DNA of 64,000 bases from positions 868,001 to 932,000 of the forward strand of contig NZ_CP072610.1 of the NCBI RefSeq assembly GCF_021029445.1. Direction: 5' to 3'. The translations under genes were made by a program, and so were the position numbers. The DNA is from Pseudomonas wenzhouensis (GTDB lineage Bacteria; Pseudomonadota; Gammaproteobacteria; Pseudomonadales; Pseudomonadaceae). The notes below the pieces were generated by a model. It ran no database searches. It saw nothing but the letters and a program-made list of their open reading frames with translations, and was not told where the DNA came from. Below, piece by piece: positions 7,753 to 16,465 of this stretch (position 1 is its first letter; the number at the start of each line of letters is the position of its first letter).

Positions 7753-8928
7753 ATGCTCATGAACCTGCGTACCCTTCTGATTCTTGGCGCGCTGTGCGCC
7801 TTTGGCCCGCTGGCCATCGATTTCTATCTCCCGAGCTTCCCGGCTCTGGCGCAGCAGTTCGCCACCGACGTCGAGCATGTGCAGCTGTCGCTGGCGGCCT
7901 ATTTCGTCGGCATCGCCATCGGCCAGTTGTTCTATGGCCCGCTGGCCGACCGCTTCGGTCGGCGTGTGCCGTTGCTGGTAGGCGTGACACTGTTCACGGC
8001 GGCATCGCTGGCCTGTGCGCTGGCGCCGAGCCTGGAATGGCTGATCGTGGCGCGTTTCGTTCAGGCGCTGGGTGGCTGCGCCGGGATGGTGATCACCCGT
8101 GCGGTGGTGCGTGATCTGTGCGATCCGTTGGCCTCTGCCAAGGTCTTTTCGCAATTGGTGCTGGTGATGGGCCTGGCGCCGATCCTGGCGCCTCTGGGAG
8201 GCGGCCTGTTGCTCAATACCCTGGGCTGGCCATGGATATTTCACAGCCTGGCGATTTTCTCCGGGCTGTGTCTGCTGGCCGTGATGTTCGGGCTGCCGGA
8301 GACGCGCCCGCAGCATCTGCAGCCGGCACCGCTGAGTGGGGCTTTCGGCCAGTACCGCGCCTTGCTCGGCAATGCTCCGTTCATGGGCTACAGCCTGGTT
8401 GGCGGTGTCGCCATGGCCGGGATGTTCGCCTACATCGCCGGCTCGCCCTTCGTGTTCATCGAACTGTACGGCGTGCCGGCCGAGCACTACGGCTGGCTGT
8501 TCGGCACCAATGCGGCGGGCTTCGTGATCATGGCGCAGGTCAATGCGCGCCTGGTGCGGCGCGGTGGCCCGGTGCTGTGGTTGCAGCGCATGGTCCTGGT
8601 GTATCTGCTCAGCGCCCTGAGCCTGCTGGTGCTGGCCTGGATGCAGCCAGCTCAACTGTGGCCGCTGATGGTTCCGTTGTTCATCTGCGTGGCCTGTCTG
8701 GGCTGCGTGCTGCCCAATGCCACGGCCTGCGCCATGGCCGGGCAGGGGCGTCATGCCGGCAGTGCCTCGGGGCTGCTGGGCAGCATGCAATTCAGCGTGG
8801 CGGCCAGCGCCTCGGCGCTGGTGGCTTGGCTGCATGATGGTTCGGCAGTACCCATGGCGCTGGTGATTGCCCTGTGCGGCGCCGGTGCCTGTGCCATGGT
8901 CTGGTGGTGCAGGCGTTTCGTGGTCTGA
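7753..8928 (+). CDS. Bcr/CflA-family multidrug MFS exporter
   Basis: A 391-residue, 12-helix major facilitator of the Bcr/CflA drug:H+ antiporter family. The family signature of the first helix, A-I-D-F-Y-L-P-S-F-P, is present near residue 20. The loop-2 motif G-P-L-A-D-R-F-G-R-R follows after the second helix. Known members export bicyclomycin, chloramphenicol, sulfonamides or small peptides; the substrate here cannot be named. The second in-frame ATG at 7759 has a better-spaced GGA and may be the true start. It is divergent from the TetR gene and converges with the DUF411 gene (6 bp between stops). Confidence 0.9.
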   Translation: MLMNLRTLLILGALCAFGPLAIDFYLPSFPALAQQFATDVEHVQLSLAAYFVGIAIGQLFYGPLADRFGRRVPLLVGVTLFTAASLACALAPSLEWLIVARFVQALGGCAGMVITRAVVRDLCDPLASAKVFSQLVLVMGLAPILAPLGGGLLLNTLGWPWIFHSLAIFSGLCLLAVMFGLPETRPQHLQPAPLSGAFGQYRALLGNAPFMGYSLVGGVAMAGMFAYIAGSPFVFIELYGVPAEHYGWLFGTNAAGFVIMAQVNARLVRRGGPVLWLQRMVLVYLLSALSLLVLAWMQPAQLWPLMVPLFICVACLGCVLPNATACAMAGQGRHAGSASGLLGSMQFSVAASASALVAWLHDGSAVPMALVIALCGAGACAMVWWCRRFVV

Positions 8929-8934
8929 GTCGCG

Positions 8935-9369
8935 TCAGTTGCCAGGGTAGTCGCTGAGCACGACATCCTGCTGCTGCTTGTCCAGACCAATCACCTGATA
9001 GGGATCGACACGGTCGCCGTATTCCATGCCCGGCGAGCCCATGGGCATGCCGGGTACGGCGGCGCCAATCAGGTCGACACGCTCGCGCAGCTTGAGAATG
9101 TCAGCAGCCGGGACGTGGCCTTCGACGAACTTGCCGTCGATCACCCCGGTGTGGCACGAAGCCAGACGCGGCGGCACGCCCAGTCGTTGTTTGACGGCAC
9201 GCATATCGGTCTCGACGTGATCGTTGACGGTGAAACCGTTGTCCTGCAAGTGACTGATCCAGTCCTTGCAGCAGCCGCAGTTGGCATCGCGGTGAACATC
9301 GATGCTCGGGGGCTCGCTGGCATTGGCCAGGCTGGTGAAGAGGCAGAGGGCGAGCAGGGAACGACGCAT
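8935..9369 (-). CDS. DUF411 metal-binding periplasmic protein
   Basis: A 144-residue DUF411 protein, the family sometimes called CopG-like and often linked to copper or silver resistance. A signal peptide (MRRSLLALCLFTSLANA) precedes a D-A-N-C-G-C-C-K-D-W motif, whose closely spaced cysteines resemble a metal or thioredoxin-like site. A further Cys-His pair appears in A-S-C-H-T-G, and the C-terminal part is Met/Gly rich (V-P-G-M-P-M-G-S-P-G-M-E), as expected for Cu(I) binding. The ATG at 9369 is preceded by GGAG; an upstream ATG at 9417 would bury the signal peptide. It is 2 kb from the copA-copZ locus but not in its operon. A periplasmic copper role is inferred. Confidence 0.86.
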   Translation of the reverse strand: MRRSLLALCLFTSLANASEPPSIDVHRDANCGCCKDWISHLQDNGFTVNDHVETDMRAVKQRLGVPPRLASCHTGVIDGKFVEGHVPAADILKLRERVDLIGAAVPGMPMGSPGMEYGDRVDPYQVIGLDKQQQDVVLSDYPGN

Positions 9370-9494
9370 GGCAGGCTCCGGATGATTGAGTGCTGAGCAT
9401 AGCGCCGCTACCGGCACGGCCCAAGTGCCTGCGACTATGCGTCGCGATCAGGTACGCCTATGCTGGCCATGCCTTGATGATCAGGAATCTGCCG

Positions 9495-9878
9495 ATGCTG
9501 TTTGCCCGAATCATCCTGTCGATCCAGATCGTGGCCCTGACTGCGCTGGGGCTGGCGTATTTCATCCGTCCCGAGGAAATGGCCAGCTTCAGCGGCGCAC
9601 TGCTGATGGGCAGCGCTGCTGTCACGGAAGTGCGTGCCTATTACGGAGGGCTGCAACTGGGGCTTGCAGCCTACCTGGCGATGGCGCTGCTGCGTCTGGA
9701 TCTGTTGCGCCCGGCGCTGCTTCTGCTGGTGTTGCTGTACAGCGTGCTGGCGCTGGCACGCTTCGCCGGGCTGTGGCTGGATGGCGGCGCGCAGCAGACC
9801 TTCAATCTCTACGCGCTGCTGCTCGAGGTGCTCTCGGCCGCTTTGGCCTGGTGGGCGTTGCGCGGCGTGTCACACTGA
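9495..9878 (+). CDS. DUF4345-type small membrane protein
   Basis: A 127-residue protein with four predicted membrane helices and the E-V-R-A-Y-Y-G-G-L-Q-L-G pattern between helices 2 and 3 that marks the DUF4345 family. Function is unknown across the family. The ATG at 9495 has AGGAA 8 bp upstream; an earlier ATG at 9477 lacks a site. It is divergent from the DUF411 gene (125 bp between starts). A REP doublet begins 3 bp after its stop codon. Confidence 0.82.
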   Translation: MLFARIILSIQIVALTALGLAYFIRPEEMASFSGALLMGSAAVTEVRAYYGGLQLGLAAYLAMALLRLDLLRPALLLLVLLYSVLALARFAGLWLDGGAQQTFNLYALLLEVLSAALAWWALRGVSH

Positions 9879-9881
9879 GCT

Positions 9882-9942
9882 GTAGCCCGGATGCAATCCG
9901 GGAACTGGGCAGCAGGCAAACCCCGGATTGCATCCGGGCTAC
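9882..9942. repeat. REP inverted pair (family GTAGCCCGGAT)
   Basis: GTAG-headed arms at 9882-9902 and 9942-9922 face each other around a 19-bp loop. It is the same doublet as at 3278-3337 and 27329-27382, and lies between the convergent ends of the DUF4345 gene and trmA. Confidence 0.9.
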
Positions 9943-9952
9943 GAGGGACGGC

Positions 9953-11041
9953 TCAGCGCCGTTCTAGCAGCACACCCGCTTCCATATGGTGGGTGTAGGG
10001 GAACTGGTCGAACAGTGCGCTGCGCGTCACCTTGTGGGTGTCGCTGAGCTGGGCGATGTTGGCGGCCAGGGTTTCCGGGTTGCAGGAGATGTACAGGATG
10101 CGCTGGAAACGTCGGGTCAACTCGCAGGTGTCCGGGTCCATGCCCGCGCGCGGCGGGTCGACGAATACGCTGCCGAAGTCATAGCTTTTCAGGTCAATGC
10201 CGGCCAGGCGGCGGAATGGGCGCACCTCGTTCAGTGCCTGGGTCAGTTCCTCGGCGGACAGGCGCACCAGTTCGACGTTGTTCACGCCGTTGTCAGCCAG
10301 GTTGGCCAGGGCGGCGTTGACCGAGGTCTTGCTGATCTCGGTGGCGAGCACCTTGCGTACGCGGGTGGCCAGCGGCAGGGTGAAGTTACCGTTGCCGCAG
10401 TACAGCTCCAGCAGATCGTCGTCGCGCTTGCCGAGTACGTCATGGGCCCAGCCCAGCATCTTCTCGCAGACCCGACCGTTGGGCTGAGTGAAGGCGCCTT
10501 CCGGTTGGCGATAGCGGAACGTGCGTCCGGCTACGCTCAGTGCCTCTTCCACGTAGTCACGACCGATCACCAGGCGCTGACCGCGAGAGCGTCCCACCAG
10601 GCTGACGTTCAGTTCGGCGGCCAGTTTCTCCGCCTCGGCCTGCCAGGCTTCGTCCAGCGGGCGGTGGTAGGCCAGGGTGATCAAGGCATCGCCGGCCAGG
10701 GTGGTGAGAAACTCGACTTGGAACAGCTTGAACGACAGCGCCTCGCTGGCCTGCCAGGCGGCACGTAGGCGCGGCATCAGTTCATTGATACGCAGGCTGG
10801 CGATGGGGAAATCGTCGAGCAGGATCGGCGTGTGCTTGTCGCCTGGGGCGAACATCGCATAGTGGCGTTGGCCATCCTCACGCCACAGGCGAAATTCGGC
10901 GCGCATGCGGTAGTGCTCGCGTGGCGAGTCGAATATCTCCGGCTCCGGCGCGGCGAAGGGCGCCAGCAGTTCGACCAGGCGGGCCTTCTTCTCGGCGAGT
11001 TGGGCGTCGTAGGTGGCGGGGTCGAATGCGGGGCGGCTCAT
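9953..11041 (-). CDS. trmA: tRNA (uracil-5-)-methyltransferase TrmA
   Basis: A 362-residue SAM-dependent enzyme that makes m5U54 (ribothymidine) in the T-loop of tRNA. The N-terminal part has the TrmA R-M-R-A-E-F-R-x-W pattern. The SAM-binding loop is [12 protein letters not shown], and V-D-P-P-R-A-G-M-D follows. The catalytic cysteine lies in Y-I-S-C-N-P-E-T-L. Length is normal for the enzyme (about 365). It is transcribed alone, flanked by a REP doublet downstream and a repeat-rich intergenic region upstream. GAGTGA precedes the ATG. Confidence 0.96.
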   Translation of the reverse strand: MSRPAFDPATYDAQLAEKKARLVELLAPFAAPEPEIFDSPREHYRMRAEFRLWREDGQRHYAMFAPGDKHTPILLDDFPIASLRINELMPRLRAAWQASEALSFKLFQVEFLTTLAGDALITLAYHRPLDEAWQAEAEKLAAELNVSLVGRSRGQRLVIGRDYVEEALSVAGRTFRYRQPEGAFTQPNGRVCEKMLGWAHDVLGKRDDDLLELYCGNGNFTLPLATRVRKVLATEISKTSVNAALANLADNGVNNVELVRLSAEELTQALNEVRPFRRLAGIDLKSYDFGSVFVDPPRAGMDPDTCELTRRFQRILYISCNPETLAANIAQLSDTHKVTRSALFDQFPYTHHMEAGVLLERR

Positions 11042-11124
11042 CGGTCACTCATGCGGGCAGGAAAACGGGGCGCCATTGTAGCGGAGGCGATGCTGCCGTG
11101 CCCGGCTGGCGATGATTGGTGTGC

Positions 11125-11312
11125 GGGACGCGGAGCGTCCGGGGAGGCGTTCCCACGCGGAGCGTGGGAACGATCATGACTCAGGCCGCGTAGGGTGGGC
11201 TTTAGCCCACCGATAACACTTCAGGTCGTAGAGTGGATGACGCTTTTTCATCCACCGGTTGTGTGCCCGGAGAGAAGGTATTGGTGGACACGAAAAGCGA
11301 TGTCCACCCTAC
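11125..11312. repeat. Cluster of several intergenic palindromes
   Basis: The 299 bp between trmA and the purine permease hold no gene but several repeats. A hairpin with the GGAGCG core lies at 11125-11142, and the perfect palindrome CGTTCCCACG-CGGAG-CGTGGGAACG at 11148-11172. A GTAGGGTGGGC REP lies at 11190-11210, and a GTAG-headed unit starts at 11228 with hairpin arms GTGGATGA and TCATCCAC. An inverted head ends at 11312. This is a graveyard of different REP-like families rather than one element. Confidence 0.8.
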
Positions 11313-11340
11313 ACCTATTGCCGCCTACCTTGTGTGCTGA

Positions 11341-12633
11341 TCAGGCGAAGTAGGCCAGCTTGACGATGAACAGCGCCGAGAGCACCCACATCGCCGGGTT
11401 CAGCTCGCGCCAGCGGCCGGCCAGTACCTTGACCGCCGTCCAGGCGATGAAGCCGAAGGCGATGCCGTTGGCGATGGAGAAGGTCAGCGGCATGGCCAGG
11501 GCAGCGACCACCACCGGGGCGGCGACGGTGAGGTCGTCCCAGTCGATCTGCGCCAGGCTGCTCATCATCAGTACGGCGACGAACAGCAGCGCCGGGGCGG
11601 TGGCGTAGGCCGGCACCGAGCCGGCCAGCGGGGCGAAGAACAGGCTGAGCAGAAACAGCGCGGCGACCACGCAGGCGGTCAGGCCGGTACGCCCGCCGGC
11701 GCTGATGCCAGCCGCCGATTCGATGTAGCTGGTTGTGGTGCTGGTGCCCAACGCGGCACCGGCCATGGTCGCGGTGCTGTCGGCCAGCAGAGCGCGGCCC
11801 AGGCGCGGCATCTTGCCGTCCTTGTCCAGCAGGTCAGCCTTTTGCGCCACGCCGACCAGGGTGCCGGCCGTGTCGAACAGGTCGACGAAGAGGAAGGCGA
11901 AGATCACGCTGATCAGGCCGATATCCAGTGCGCCGGCGATATCCAGCTGTAACAGGGTCGGCATCAGCGACGGTGGCATCGAGACCACGCTCGGCATTTC
12001 CGACAGGCCCAGGGCGATGGACAGGCCGGTGACCAGCAGAATGCCGATCATCACGGCGCCGGTGACCTTGCGATAGGCCAGCGCGGCGATGACGAAAAAG
12101 CCCAGGCAGGCCAGCAGCGCGCCGCCGGTGCTCAGGTCGCCGAGGCCGACCAGGGTGGCCGGGTTATCCACCACGATGCCGGCGTTCTTCAGCGCGATGA
12201 TCGCCAGGAACAGGCCGATACCGGCGGCGATACCGGCGCGCAGGGCCAATGGGATGCTGTTGATGATCCACTCGCGGATCTTGAAGATCGACAGCAGGAA
12301 GAAGATCGCGCCGGAGAGGAACACCGCGCCCAGGGCGGTCTGCCAGCTGTAGCCCATGGTCATCACCACGGTGTAGGTGAAGAAGGCGTTGAGGCCCATG
12401 CCCGGCGCCAGGGCGATCGGGTAGTTGGCCAACAGGCCCATCACCAGCGAGCCGATGGCGGCGGCCAGGCAGGTGGCGACGAACACCGCGCCATGATCCA
12501 TACCCGTCTCGGCCAGCATGTTGGGGTTGACGAAGAGGATGTAGGCCATGGTCAGGAAAGTGGTGACCCCGGCCAGAACCTCGGTGCGCACCGTGGTGTT
12601 GTGGGCGTTGAGTTGGAACAGTCTTTCCAGCAT
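11341..12633 (-). CDS. NCS2-family purine permease
   Basis: A 430-residue inner-membrane permease of the AzgA-like (PbuG/GhxP/AdeP) branch of NCS2, which imports adenine, guanine or hypoxanthine with protons. The branch marks are F-L-T-M-A-Y-I-L-F-V-N-P near residue 28, G-L-N-A-F-F-T-Y in helix 3 and a G-T-S-T-T-T-S-Y-I-E-S-A-A-G-I segment in the middle. About 12-14 helices are predicted. The ATG at 12633 has a strong GGGGGAG site; upstream in-frame sequence is leader. The exact purine is not decidable from sequence alone. Confidence 0.92.
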   Translation of the reverse strand: MLERLFQLNAHNTTVRTEVLAGVTTFLTMAYILFVNPNMLAETGMDHGAVFVATCLAAAIGSLVMGLLANYPIALAPGMGLNAFFTYTVVMTMGYSWQTALGAVFLSGAIFFLLSIFKIREWIINSIPLALRAGIAAGIGLFLAIIALKNAGIVVDNPATLVGLGDLSTGGALLACLGFFVIAALAYRKVTGAVMIGILLVTGLSIALGLSEMPSVVSMPPSLMPTLLQLDIAGALDIGLISVIFAFLFVDLFDTAGTLVGVAQKADLLDKDGKMPRLGRALLADSTATMAGAALGTSTTTSYIESAAGISAGGRTGLTACVVAALFLLSLFFAPLAGSVPAYATAPALLFVAVLMMSSLAQIDWDDLTVAAPVVVAALAMPLTFSIANGIAFGFIAWTAVKVLAGRWRELNPAMWVLSALFIVKLAYFA

Positions 12634-12737
12634 GGTGGCTCCCCCGAGGCGCGAACGCGCCGAAATTGGTCTGCAGAAAGCAAAGCACATTCGTCCGCAT
12701 GAGCTGGAAAAATGGCTCGATTTCGCAAAAGCCGCGC

Positions 12738-12766
12738 ATCATACCAGCAAGGTTTTGCCGGGTGAA
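12738..12766 (-). promoter_or_regulatory. Sigma-70 promoter of the purine permease
   Basis: On the minus strand TTCACC (12766-12761), a 17-bp spacer and TATGAT (12743-12738) form a good sigma-70 promoter about 105 bp before the permease start. I looked for a purine riboswitch in the leader and did not see one. Confidence 0.5.
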
Positions 12767-12862
12767 TTTATGGTCTTTTCGGCCTTTTCATGACCGGGTA
12801 GACAGTTTTGCCCTGGCTGTGTCGGGCATGTCGCTACGAGCAGGCCAGGGCACCTGACGGGC

Positions 12863-13891
12863 TCAGTGATCCTCGCTTTCGCGCGCCAGTAACTGCTGCT
12901 TGCGCTGCAGCCCCCAGCGATAGCCACTGAGGCTTCCATCACGGGCCACCACGCGGTGGCACGGCAGCAGCAGGGCGATGGCATTGCTGGCGCAGGCGCG
13001 CGCCACCGCACGCGGGTGGCTGTGCAGTTGCTCGGCCAGTTCGGCATAGCTGCGCGTCTCTGCGCAGGGAATATTCTGCAGCGCTTGCCAGACGCGCAGC
13101 TGAAACGCCGTGCCGCGTCTGTCCAGTGGCAGATGGGCAGCGCGCTGCGGTTCTGCGAGTTGCTCCAGCACCTGCTGCAGCCAGTCACGCAGGCCTGCGG
13201 CATCCTCTTCGAGCTGTGCTGCGGCAAAGCGCTGCTGCAGCTCTTCGCGTAGGGCCATTGGCTCAGCGCCGAACAGCAGCGCACAAACGCCCTTGTCGCT
13301 GGCGGCCAGCAGCACCTGGCCGAGTGGGCAGGGGGCAATGGTATAGCGCAGGCGTTCCCCAGCGCCCTGCTGGCGGCGGCGGGCCGGGCTCATGGCCTGT
13401 GGCTGGGCATAGAGGGCGCGGGTGCCGCCATAGCCGGCGACCAGCGCTGCGTCGAGCACGCTGGCTGCCTGTGGCAGATGGGTTTCCAGGCGTTGCCGGC
13501 GCAGGGCGGCGGCCCAGGCATTGGGCGTCATGCCCGTGCGCGCCTTGAATGCACGGGCCAGGTGCGAGGCTGACAGACCGATGCGTGCCGCCAGCTGGGG
13601 CAGGGTCAGGCGTTGTTCGCCGCTGAGCAGGTCACAGGCTGCGGCGACCAGCGCATCGAGCTGCTGCGCCGGGCTCTGGCCTTGCGGCGAGCAGCGTTTG
13701 CACGGGCGAAAGCCGGCTGTCTCGGCGCTGGCTGCGTCAAGGTGAAAGCTGACGTTATCGCGCCGTGGTCGCCGCGCCGGGCAACTGGGCCGGCAATAGA
13801 TACCCGTGCTGCCGACAGCGAAGACGAAACGCCCGTCGAACGCCGCGTCGCGCTCGCAGACGGCTTGCCAGCAGCGTGCCTGGTCGAGCAT
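12863..13891 (-). CDS. ada: Ada DNA methyl-repair protein and activator
   Basis: A 342-residue bifunctional Ada protein. The N-terminal zinc domain has four cysteines, C33, C37, C64 and C67 (in I-Y-C-R-P-S-C and F-R-P-C-K-R-C); one takes methyl groups from DNA phosphotriesters. An AraC-type helix-turn-helix region lies at about 85-170. The C-terminal O6-methylguanine-DNA methyltransferase domain has the active-site P-C-H-R-V-V. The start at 13891 (M-L-D-Q-A-R-C-W-Q-A) fits the family and follows AGAAAGG. Methylated Ada normally activates its own gene and other alkylation-repair genes; no alkA or alkB partner lies beside it here. Confidence 0.95.
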   Translation of the reverse strand: MLDQARCWQAVCERDAAFDGRFVFAVGSTGIYCRPSCPARRPRRDNVSFHLDAASAETAGFRPCKRCSPQGQSPAQQLDALVAAACDLLSGEQRLTLPQLAARIGLSASHLARAFKARTGMTPNAWAAALRRQRLETHLPQAASVLDAALVAGYGGTRALYAQPQAMSPARRRQQGAGERLRYTIAPCPLGQVLLAASDKGVCALLFGAEPMALREELQQRFAAAQLEEDAAGLRDWLQQVLEQLAEPQRAAHLPLDRRGTAFQLRVWQALQNIPCAETRSYAELAEQLHSHPRAVARACASNAIALLLPCHRVVARDGSLSGYRWGLQRKQQLLARESEDH

Positions 13892-14063
13892 GAGGCGAAC
13901 CTTTCTGGTGAGGATGACAGCACCGATTGTCGGTTGCGCCTGTCGAGCTGCCAATCCGTATTGCACTTTCAAACCCCGGATCGGGTCATTTGTCCGAGGG
14001 CCTGAGCATAAACAGCACTCAGCACCTTTAATGATGAGTAGGCAGATGCCGAAGGAGATCGCC

Positions 14064-15236
14064 ATGCGCGGGATGCTCGATAGGCCGGAGCAGGAACTGA
14101 TTCTGGTGGTGGACGATGCCGTGGATGCGCGCCAGCGCCTGGGGGCGCTGCTGGCTGATCGTTATCAGGTGAGCCTGGTTGGCAATGATGAGGCACTGCA
14201 GGCGGCCAGGGCGCAACCGCAACCGGATCTGATCCTGCTTGGCTGGCAGGATGACTATGCACTGTGCCGCAAGCTCTGCGGCGACCCTCAAACCCGTCAT
14301 ATCCCACTGATTCTGGTGACCGGGCGCAGCGATGTTGCCGACGAGCAACTGGGCTTCGACCTCGGCGCCGCCGACTACATCACCAAGCCGGTCAGCCCGC
14401 CCATCGTACTCGCCCGCGTGCGGGCGCAACTGCAGCTCAAGGCCGCTACCGACTACCTGCGTGACAAGAGCGAATACCTCGAACTCGAGGTCAAGCGGCG
14501 CACGCGCGATATCCAGCGCCTGCAGGATGTCACCATCGAGGCCATGGCCAGCGTTGCCGTGATGCGCGACAACCCGCGCAGCCGTCGTCTGGAACGTATC
14601 GAACGCTATATGACCTGCCTGGCTGCTGCGTTTGCACGGCAGCAGCCGGCCTTGTCAGCGTCGTTGAGCGGGACGCGTATTGCCCAGTTGGGCAAGTCGG
14701 CCAGGCTGCATGTGATCGACCGGCTGACCCTGCCTGATCGGGTGCTGCTCAGCCATGGCGAGCCGGACGAAAATGACCTGCGCCTGCTGCGCGAGGGTGT
14801 GATCGCTGGGCGGGATGCGCTCGAACGTGCCGAGCGCAAGCTGGGCAGCATCACCGACTTTCTCTCTGACGCCAAGGACATCGTCTACAGCCAGCATGAG
14901 CGCTGGGATGGTCAGGGCTATCCGCAGGGGCTGAGTGGTGAGCAGATTCCACTGTCGGCACGGCTGATGGCGCTGGTCGGATACTTCGAAGAGCTGACCT
15001 GTCAGCATGCCTATCTGCCGTCGATCAGCCCGGAACAGGCCGTTTCGCGGATCTGCGCCGCCAGCGGCACGCGCTTCGATCCCATGGTGGTGCTGGCTTT
15101 CGTCGAAGTGACGGCGGAGTTCCTGCAGATCGCCGCAACCCTGGCCGATGACGCTGCCGCCGTCGGTGTCGAGTTGCAGCGCCTGGAAGACTCGCTGGCA
15201 GAAAGCATCGAGCTGACCCTGCCGCCGGCGCCCTGA
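14064..15236 (+). CDS. Degenerate receiver plus HD-GYP-like protein
   Basis: A 390-residue protein laid out like an RpfG-type cyclic-di-GMP phosphodiesterase: receiver domain (about 10-125), coiled linker (about 130-160) and HD-GYP region (about 165-370). The receiver keeps D17, D18 and K108, but the phospho-acceptor Asp is Gly (L-I-L-L-G60). In the second domain the first His-Asp pair is replaced by A207-Q208 before L-G-K, while H-E-R-W-D-G-Q-G-Y-P (278-287) remains and the later metal Asp positions are G/E. It is therefore probably neither phosphorylated nor a phosphodiesterase, but a binding or scaffold protein (inference). The ATG at 14064 has AAGGAG 6 bp upstream. It is divergent from ada. 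Confidence 0.85.
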   Translation: MRGMLDRPEQELILVVDDAVDARQRLGALLADRYQVSLVGNDEALQAARAQPQPDLILLGWQDDYALCRKLCGDPQTRHIPLILVTGRSDVADEQLGFDLGAADYITKPVSPPIVLARVRAQLQLKAATDYLRDKSEYLELEVKRRTRDIQRLQDVTIEAMASVAVMRDNPRSRRLERIERYMTCLAAAFARQQPALSASLSGTRIAQLGKSARLHVIDRLTLPDRVLLSHGEPDENDLRLLREGVIAGRDALERAERKLGSITDFLSDAKDIVYSQHERWDGQGYPQGLSGEQIPLSARLMALVGYFEELTCQHAYLPSISPEQAVSRICAASGTRFDPMVVLAFVEVTAEFLQIAATLADDAAAVGVELQRLEDSLAESIELTLPPAP

Positions 15237-15237
15237 C

Positions 15238-15426
15238 GTAGTGCCAGCTCGTGCAGGGTGCGCTATGCGCACCGCTGCACCGCGTCTGCCGTGCACGACC
15301 GATTCGGCCCACGGCACCCTAGTGTCGCGACACGAATGATCTGTCGCTGCCTTGAACCGTGGGGGGGCTTCAGCCGCGAGCGAATTTGAATGCGCTAAAA
15401 GCGTCGCGGCTAAAGCCCCTCCCACG
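15238..15426. repeat. Two repeat families downstream of 14064-15236
   Basis: A GTAG-headed unit with GGGTGCGCTATGCGCACC starts at 15238, 1 bp after the TGA. A second palindrome with arms CGTGGGGGGGCTTCAGCCGC (from 15358) and GCGGCTAAAGCCCCTCCCACG (to 15426) belongs to a repeat very common in pseudomonads. The region separates the convergent response-regulator and dppF genes and holds no gene. Confidence 0.8.
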
Positions 15427-15493
15427 AAGCCGGGCGCTGAACCGATACTCCATGTTGACGAGACGCTAGCGACCTGCGTGGCCATCGCAGGGG

Positions 15494-16465
15494 TCAGTCG
15501 GCGATGCGTTCGACATGATGGCAGGCCACCTGCCGTGCATCGATCAGGCGCAGTTCGGGGCGTTCGCCCCGGCAGCGTTCGTCGACATGCGGGCAGCGCT
15601 TGTGGAAGGCGCAGCCGGATGGCGGATTCAGCGGGTTGGGCAACTCACCGCTGATTTTCAGTCGAGGCTTGTCCGGATCAGGGTGAATCGCCGGTGTCGC
15701 TGACAGCAGGGCGCGGGTGTAGGGGTGCAGTGGGCGGGCGTAGAGCGCTGTGGCCGGGCCCATTTCCACCGGGCGCCCGAGGTACATCACCAACACGTCG
15801 TCGGCGACATGGCGCACCACCGCCAGGTTGTGCGAGATGAACACGTAGCCGGTGGCGAACTGCTCCTGCAGGTCCATGAACAGGTTGAGCACCTGCGCCT
15901 GGATCGACACGTCCAGCGCCGAGGTCGGCTCGTCTGCCACCAGCACCTTGGGCTGCAGCATCATGGCGCGGGCCAGGGCGATGCGCTGGCGCTGACCACC
16001 GGAGAACATGTGCGGGTAGCGCGCATAGTGTTCGGGGCGCAGCCCCACCTGCTGCATCATCGCCTGAACCCTGTCGCGGCGTTCGGCGCGCGACAGCTCG
16101 GTGTTGATCAGCAGCGGCTCGGCCAGTTGATCGCCGATCTTCTGCCGTGGGTTGAGTGAGGCGTAGGGGTTCTGGAACACCATCTGCACGTCGCGGCGCA
16201 ACTGCTTGCGCTCGGCTTTGCTGGCGCCGGTTACCTCGCGCCCGGCGATCTGCAGGCTACCGGCGCTGGGTTCTTCGATCAGGGTCAGGGCGCGGGCCAG
16301 GGTCGACTTGCCGCAGCCGGACTCGCCGACCACCGCCAGGGTTTTGCCAGCCTGCAGACTGAAGGACACGCCATTGAGGGCCTGCACCGTGGCTGCCGGT
16401 TGGAACAGGCCACGCGAAACGCTGTAGTGACGGGTCAGCTCACGGGCTTGAAGTACGGTACTCAT
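15494..16465 (-). CDS. dppF: Dipeptide ABC transporter ATPase DppF
   Basis: A 323-residue ATP-binding subunit of the Opp/Dpp type. Walker A is G-E-S-G-C-G-K-S-T, the ABC signature is F-S-G-G-Q-R-Q-R-I-A-L-A-R-A, and Walker B is V-L-V-A-D-E-P-T-S-A-L-D. The C-terminal oligopeptide-transporter extension carries cysteines (G-C-A-F-H-K-R-C-P) that in homologs hold an Fe-S cluster. It is the last gene of dppA-B-C-D-F, and its start overlaps the dppD stop by 1 bp (TGATG), indicating coupled translation. It works as a heterodimer with DppD to power uptake of dipeptides. Confidence 0.94.
   Translation of the reverse strand: MSTVLQARELTRHYSVSRGLFQPAATVQALNGVSFSLQAGKTLAVVGESGCGKSTLARALTLIEEPSAGSLQIAGREVTGASKAERKQLRRDVQMVFQNPYASLNPRQKIGDQLAEPLLINTELSRAERRDRVQAMMQQVGLRPEHYARYPHMFSGGQRQRIALARAMMLQPKVLVADEPTSALDVSIQAQVLNLFMDLQEQFATGYVFISHNLAVVRHVADDVLVMYLGRPVEMGPATALYARPLHPYTRALLSATPAIHPDPDKPRLKISGELPNPLNPPSGCAFHKRCPHVDERCRGERPELRLIDARQVACHHVERIAD

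Noticed and set aside
12634..12862. Possible purine riboswitch before the purine permease
   Set aside because: The leader is about 105 nt and does not show the conserved purine aptamer junctions or a terminator stem; an ordinary promoter explains the region.
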